Below, one piece after another: positions 57,712-64,000 of a stretch of DNA of 64,000 nucleotides (position 1 is the stretch's first letter; each line of letters starts with the position of its first letter). The notes below the pieces were generated by a model. The model did not search any database and had not been told where the DNA came from. It saw nothing but the letters and a program-made list of their open reading frames with translations. The DNA is from Medicago truncatula (taxonomy: Eukaryota > Streptophyta > Magnoliopsida > Fabales > Fabaceae), in the NCBI RefSeq assembly GCF_003473485.1, contig NC_053042.1:12482501-12546500 (forward strand). The letters run 5' to 3'. The translations under genes and the position numbers were made by a program.

Positions 57712-60700
57712 TCAGAGTGATGAAGTGTTGCCGGAAGATGATGACATGGCAGTCAGAACTTCGGTAACGGACCCCATGACGCTCAAAGCTGCTTTCAGAA
57801 CCTCTTGAGGGCACCCTGGCTTTACAATGGTTCGTACCTAGCAACAAGACGAAATTTTCATGAGAAAGAGAAACATAATATTAATTTCAAATATTACAAT
57901 AAATAGTAACGTGCACAACAAGAAATGTGGATCAAGGGTAATTTTGATGTCCAAGGCATTGATGTTTGAGTTTATTTTAATGACGCACTGACAATGAAAA
58001 TTTTGTTCGACTATAGGAAGTGATAAACAAAGAATATACCATAAGATTTGAACTTTTCGATGAGATTATTTTAATGAAAATGTTTATCGAGATATTTTAA
58101 GAAGTGATCAACAAAGTGGTATTGTAGTGAAATAAGATTGAATCATTATATTAAAAAGTTTACACGATTAGTGTATATTAATTTGTACTTTAGTAGGTCT
58201 TTACCATATCATTAAATGAGATTATCTAGACTATTCAGTGTTTTGAAATGCTAAGAATATACCGTAAGATCTGAATTTTTCGATGTGAAACACTGAATCA
58301 CAATTTTTTGTAAAGGTTTTTGTGCTGTTAAATTGTCAGTTAATTGTCAATACCTGTTCAAGGTATTCCTGAAGTTTCTTAATGCGACCCATGTAGTCTT
58401 GGTCTTCAACATTAAGAGTGATAGGCTTGGCATCTGCACCAGGACCATCAAACTGAAGTGGGCCTGGATTTCTATAAATATCGTCCATAAGAAAGCTTGT
58501 CGCATTTTGTCGTAACAGCCTGCAATCAATAACATGCATCAGTGCCTTAACTACCAAGCAATATGACTGTAATTTAGAGAGAAAAAGAAAGAGAAAAAAA
58601 AACAAGTGTGCATGTTAACAGCGAGGAAAAAAGCAAGTATGGATCAAGTATTAAAATCAAGTAAATAAAGTCAAGAGTCTGTTTGGACTGTCTTAGCATA
58701 TCAACAAACAACGGCATATGCACTTGTGAGACTGTTTGAGATAACATAGGAAAATGGCTTATAACATGTGCATAAGTTGTTTTCAGGTTTATTCCATAAG
58801 CGCTCCAAGATAGCTTATGAAAACAGCTTATTTGAAAGCAGTTTTATTTAATCTTTTGTTATAGAAATAACAAAGATTTATGCTATACCCACTTAATTAA
58901 GCTATTTATCCAAACAGGGCCCAAAGCATAAACAAATACGTAAAACATGACAAGAAGTCTTACTCATATGCTTTGCCTCTCAAATCCACAGTAGCTGGAT
59001 GGATAGCAGGTTTTCCGATTGATGTGGCTCCAGGATTAGGAGACCAACGCTTCACCGTCATCATAGCCTAAAGTTCATTGCAAACACATAAAACTGTCAA
59101 AAACATTATCTAATATGGACTCCGTAGATATATTATATAAAACCATCATGAATGAATAACCACTGAACACGAGAAATAAACAAAAATAAGAAAAAGAAAC
59201 GTACTGAAATTGGAGCAGCACCACATTTCCACTTGTTTACAGGATTCTTCAAGTTAGTTACAGTTGCCAGGTATCCATTCAAACCAGCAGCTAGTATATG
59301 GTAGCAAATGTGTCCAAGAACCTGCAATAATATCAACAAATTATTATCATCAAACACTGATGCTGATTAACTAACCTAATACCTAATCAAAGGATAGTAA
59401 ATCAACATACATATGCATAGTCACAGTCAAACTTTGATGGAAGGGATCCTCGAGCTTGATATCCAAAAAAGTGGCAAATCGCATTGAATTTCTTTCCCTT
59501 GTATGTGCCTTCTTTCTGGCGCTTGTTTATCTCTACTTCCACAAGGTATGCTAGAAGTTTCTCAGTCTCAATCTACAAGGCATTGCATAGAGAGAACAAA
59601 GACATCAAGGAACTGAAATTCTAGCAAATTATATGAATAACAAAGCATCTGGTGATTATTACCTGAGACAACTGTGCTGAGTCATCTGATTCAGGATAAA
59701 GTAGAAGCTGCAGCATTGAAGTTCAAGTCAAGTTAGATTTTTCGCTGCATTCATTAGAACAAACTTGACTCGAGTCGAGGCCATATTTAAACAAAATATA
59801 TACAAGTTTACCTGTCTCCTAATAAATGGTGGTAGAAATTCAAATAAAGCAGAAGCCCATGGCGAAAGCTGACTAGCTATCTTCTCAACATCAACACCTT
59901 GTCTGAGTAAACCATGAATTTCCTGAGATGCAAAAGGTTTTTCCAAGAATGGATTAAGATTACATTCTTTACCATATTCATAAGAACAACTAACATCAAT
60001 GACAAAAGGCCTATTTGGATTGACTAATTTGAGATTAACTATTGACAATAAACACGGGTGGGGGCATACTATTGAGCAAGAAGGCTTACCTTCAAAAGTG
60101 CATACACTTCAGGAATGCTCTCAATCAGACCCTCTGGAATAAGGATTACTCCATGATATTTGTCTGAACAAAACATAATAATGTGATATCAGATCTCAAA
60201 AGACGGGGGGAAAAGGAACAAAAAAAGGAAATGTGAAGACTGGAGAGAGATAATTCAAACCTTGTTCTGATCTAGCCTGAACTGCATCAGCAATCTTTCG
60301 TGAAATTTCAAAAAGGGTAAGCTTTGATTGAGCAACCTCCTCACCAAGAATTACCTGAACAGAGCATAGTAAATAATAGTTAGTCAGCATCAAACAATAG
60401 AACAAACAGTCGGATATAAATGATGCAGGACATTAATTCATACCATGTTTGGATGGGACTGAAGAGTGCATTCCAATGCAACATGTGATGCTTTGCGTCC
60501 CATAAGACGAATGAAATAATAATACTAGAAAGAAAACTCAGTCAGAAAGGTACTTCAAAAGGAAATGCGTTTGTTTCATATGTATTTACAAGGATGTTAG
60601 ATTTCTTACCTTCTCTGCAGAGAGAGCATCAGTGCAGACATTGCTGATGAGCTGGGAATTCACCTGAGTAAACAAACAAAAAAAATCAAGATTATTCGTT

Positions 60701-62834
60701 TGTTCAATAGTGTTTAAATAGGAGTCACAACCCTGATAGGAAATATACCTTAGAAATTGTGTCAAAGCCAACATTTGTTTCCACAAACTGGTTTTTAAGA
60801 TCTCCATTCAAAGTCACAGGAACACCAACTACCTGCATAATCACAATAACCATAATCAGTAAATTTATTGCTGAAATTGTACACTGAAACTAGAGTAATA
60901 TAAAACATAAATTCATTGATCAAATAATAATTATGATAATAAGATATTCCGTTTCAGATCATTGGATAAACGACAAGTTCCAACAAGTTCCAAAACGACT
61001 GATTATATACCTTTGTAGGGCATTTTGCAACAGCAAATGTTTCTGCAAGCTGCGCAGCATCTGTGTTTGATGTCACACCTGATAAAATACAAAATTCAGC
61101 ATTTAGAAATGCCTTTTAAAGATGTGACTGTTGCCATAGATGAAGATCCAGGAAGAATTATACCTCCAATGATGACAAGGCCATCAAGTTTCAAATTGTT
61201 GCATGTAGCAAGAGCAGCATTAACTTGTTCAGTGGTCCTAATTTGATCTTTTGTCCGCCCAAGCAAATCATAACCACCTAATAAAGAACATCCATCGTAT
61301 GATAATAACATGTTAAAAAAATTCCGAGAAATAATCGATTAACTAATATAACAATGGCTTCTTCAGTCACAACCAACCTTGATTTTTGTATGTGGATAGA
61401 ATATCGTCAGTTATCTCCAAAGTTTTCTGAGAAAATAGACCTTCTGACCCACCTGAAGAAAGGAAAAAGAGCATGCAGACTTATTTACTCAGTTTTCTAT
61501 CAAATATCTGCATTACACGGTCAATATAATAGCATGTGTTCGGCTAAAATTAAAAAACAGTGATCCCGTTGGTTAGCAAAATTCTCTAGTTCGTGCATGT
61601 TAGGAATCACAGTGAGTTTCACTGTGAATTATTTTAAGCTCCAAAGTGTGGCTTTAGCAAAAATCACAATGGTTCACCGCTGTCAACCCACCGCCAGTCG
61701 AAACCATAGTATTTTTTAAAAATAATGGTAATTTTTAGTCTTGGAACGCGAGAAAATTGATTGGAACAAATCTAAACACTAACTGCCAATCCAAGCATAC
61801 ATGGTTTTTTAAAAATCATGGCAATTTTGGTCTTTGATAGCAATGAAATTGATTCAAATGAATCTTAACCAAAACACTAATATAATATATTGCATCAAAG
61901 AGATATCAATCAAAGCAATTAACAAACAAAGTTAAGATCAGTCATGCAAATTACCAAGAAATCCAAGCAAAACACTCTTAGGATTGTGAATCTTGAGAGC
62001 AGAGTGAAGACCCCAAATAACATTGTGTCCACCAGGAGATTGTCTTCCAGAAAAAACAATTCCAACCCTGCAACAACGAAACTTGTGAGATTCAAATCAC
62101 ACACAAACAAATCAAACAGATTCACAACAATGCCAATTAAACATCAACAAATCAAAACAAAATAGATTAACTAACCTAATAGGAGGGTGTTCTGTTATGA
62201 TCTGAGCATCAGGAACTTTAGCTGTAGCCCTAAGAAAATGAGCCAAAGGGTGTCCATAGGTATTAGGGAAAGATCTACTTATAGTAGGCTCATCAGCTGG
62301 ATCAGCAGTTGTTGTTCCATCACCAAATTCAACCCTAACAGTTGTTCCCTGCACATCAAAACAGTAACAAATCAACCTCATTACATCCAAATTCATCACC
62401 ACCCACCTCAAAAACAAATCAAAAAGCAAAACTTTATAAACCCAAAAATCCATAAACCAAAAAACAAGTCCACCTCATTTCATCAAAGTCAAAACCGAAG
62501 TCAAAAACAAATCAAAAATCAACACCATTACATTCAAATTCATCACCACCCATCTCAAAATCAAATCAAAAACCAAAACTTTATAAACCCAAAACTCCAA
62601 AAACATAAAAACAAGTCCACCCCATTTCATCAAATTCAAAACCCAGGTCAAAAACAAATCAAAAATCAAAACTTTAACAAATAAACAAAAAACCCAAGAT
62701 CTAAATCACAAAAAAAATTTAAAAAATTGTTCATGAACACTCACTTGAAGACAAGGAGGGAGTTCAGGTTGGTACAAAGATCTAAGCTTTTGAAGATCTG
62801 AGAGTTCTCTAGGAATACCATAATCAGAATCCAT
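57712..62834 (-). CDS. PFP-ALPHA: Pyrophosphate:fructose-6-phosphate 1-phosphotransferase, alpha subunit
   Basis: Exons: 62745-62834, 62176-62348, 61955-62067, 61378-61452, 61164-61277, 61011-61078, 60749-60832, 60610-60663, 60444-60524, 60261-60354, 60090-60163, 59812-59922, 59663-59707, 59411-59572, 59205-59321, 58964-59067, 58354-58519, 57712-57837. They total 1851 nt and give 616 aa, the usual alpha length. Landmarks: [30 protein letters not shown] (126-130), [46 protein letters not shown] and [22 protein letters not shown] is a cytosolic, reversible, PPi-using glycolytic enzyme activated by fructose 2,6-bisphosphate. Alpha is the regulatory subunit: the catalytic TxDGD of beta is TLNGD here (218-222), with Asn for the catalytic Asp. 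All junctions are GT-AG. Confidence 0.96.
58672..58922. mobile_element. MITE in PFP intron 16
   Basis: 'agagtctgtttgga' at the left and 'tatccaaacagggccc' at the right give inverted ends around 'gtctgtttgga'. The interior repeats 'gatagcttatgaaaacagct' shared with 29737-30295. Confidence 0.7.
62379..62670. repeat. Two-unit tandem repeat in PFP intron 1
   Basis: 'cattacatccaaattcatca' at 62379 recurs as 'cattacattcaaattcatca' at 62525, period 146. Later blocks ('actttataaaccca', 'aacaagtccacc') keep step. It fills most of the 396-bp intron next to the first coding exon. Confidence 0.85.
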
Positions 62835-64000
62835 GGTAGTTGTTGTTGGTGGCGAGAGATACTATGTTCTACTATGGAGAGTGAAGTGTGAATAACGTTT
62901 GTGTTATGTTTGTTTTGAGTGTGTTGTGTTGGGTAACCCTTTTTATGTTGTACCTAAAACAACAACTACTTCAAAACAAAACCTACCTAATTTTTTTTCT
63001 TTGGATTTTCAATTTCAAAATCAATGACCAAATTAATATATTTTTTTATTCTTTGAAGAGAAAGTTACCCAGCCCATAGAATTCATGTACTTTTATCTTT
63101 TTATTCTAAGCATATTCTTTGTTTTGGAAAAAGATTTACCCTTTTCAAATCCTATTTTTATGCCTCCTTTGACGCCACTTTTTTATCTTTTTTATTTTTT
63201 TTCTATGGTTTGTGATTTTGTCAGTTTTCTATGGAGAATAAAAGTAGGACAAAAGAGTTCAAATTCAGTTTTTTTTACTAAAGATAAAATGTGGTTTTTT
63301 TTTTTTTATGATATGAATGAATAAAATATGAATGGGAATTTTGAATAGATAGGAATATTGGTCTTTTTAGACTTATGCTTGGATTTGAGATTCTTTGTTT
63401 TAGGGCTCACAATCACAATATTTGGTGTTGAATTAATATTTGAGTGGACCACAGTTATTGTCCTAGTGTATCACATGCAAGACCAGTGATTTTGATAGGT
63501 AATTTTATTTTACAAAATGCGAAGAAAAAAAAATTATTGGTATTTTATTACTAATGGTTAATATTATATTGCTATTAATTATTAAGTAATTAAAATATCT
63601 ATATATTGAGATTGACTTTTTAGGTTAACATGGATATTGCAATACATATGAGCTCATATTCCTCGTTTATTCACTTTAAGTGTGAATTTTTAGTTAATAG
63701 ATAGATTACTTAAAAATATATCAAAAAACAATATGATAAGCCTCGAATAGGTGCTATTGGAGGGGGAGCATCAACTCTAATGTGCACTGGTCTGAGTAGT
63801 CATTCAGAAACTTTGTGATGATAACGACAATGTATTTTTTTTAGTCACTAACGACGGTGGTATTAGAGAGTGTGATATTGACACAGAAATATTAAGTGGA
63901 ATTAAAAGTTAAAATCAAAGGACAAGGCAGTCAATCCTTAAAAAAAAGGGCAAGGCAACGAAGGTGGTTCAACCTTAAAGACGTTCTCACATGCTTTTTA
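62835..64000. other. Upstream region of PFP alpha, no second gene seen
   Basis: The first 100 bp should hold the leader and promoter on the minus strand; no clear TATA box is visible. Further right the DNA is AT-rich without recognisable coding or repeat structure. Confidence 0.5.

Noticed and set aside
62187-62684. 165-codon plus-strand frame, and minus frames in the same place
   Set aside because: They are products of the tandem repeat and of antisense PFP exon 2; no independent gene.

Overview
The window is plant nuclear DNA, almost certainly a legume and most like Medicago truncatula. The support is AT-rich intergenic DNA, many short GT-AG introns, plant-specific families (PPR, UPF0496, PFP alpha subunit, GBF-type bZIP) and repeats typical of Medicago (tRNA-derived SINEs, hAT and MULE MITEs, Stowaway). 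The species name is an inference from recall; no search was run.

Layout. 1-6.9 kb: a degenerate cluster of restorer-of-fertility-like (RFL) PPR genes. Two intronless copies lie head to head (157-1359 minus, 4626-5864 plus), share 3' flanks, and have a third copy in ruins at about 6.65-6.84 kb. A 5'-truncated LINE with a perfect 14-bp target duplication sits between them and carries a 53-bp piece of a PPR gene. 9.3-20.8 kb (minus): a 16-exon PYROXD2-like FAD oxidoreductase of 563 aa. One intron holds a 3.86-kb hAT element with two transposase fragments facing each other. 21.0 kb: tRNA-Gln(CUG). 22.9-25.1 kb (minus): a UPF0496 membrane protein with a 5'-UTR intron. 28.7-32.7 kb (minus): a PPPDE/DeSI-like thiol peptidase with a 2-kb 5'-UTR intron. 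33-36.3 kb: MITEs, SINEs and tandem duplications, no gene. 36.4-42.1 kb (plus): an 11-coding-exon GBF-like bZIP factor. 44.2-49.2 kb (minus): a METTL5-type rRNA m6A methyltransferase, divergent from an intronless P-class PPR gene (49372-51360 plus) across only 187 bp. 51.4-53.4 kb: a duplicated PPR 3' flank bracketing a broken copy of bZIP exons 9-10. 53.4-57.1 kb: no gene. 57.2 kb: a 204-bp 25S rDNA fragment. 57.7-62.8 kb (minus): an 18-exon PFP alpha subunit of 616 aa. 62.8-64 kb: upstream DNA without a recognised gene.

The genes are unrelated housekeeping or regulatory genes and form no operon-like system. Exon models were built by hand from splice sites, reading-frame continuity and remembered family alignments; in each multi-exon gene the summed exons give an intact frame. 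The most unusual items are the intronic face-to-face hAT transposase arms (a possible source of hairpin RNA), the fossil bZIP copy that keeps canonical basic-region residues the intact gene has lost, the PPR piece inside the LINE, a perfect 33-bp inverted repeat in a 5'-UTR intron, and the rDNA fragment.
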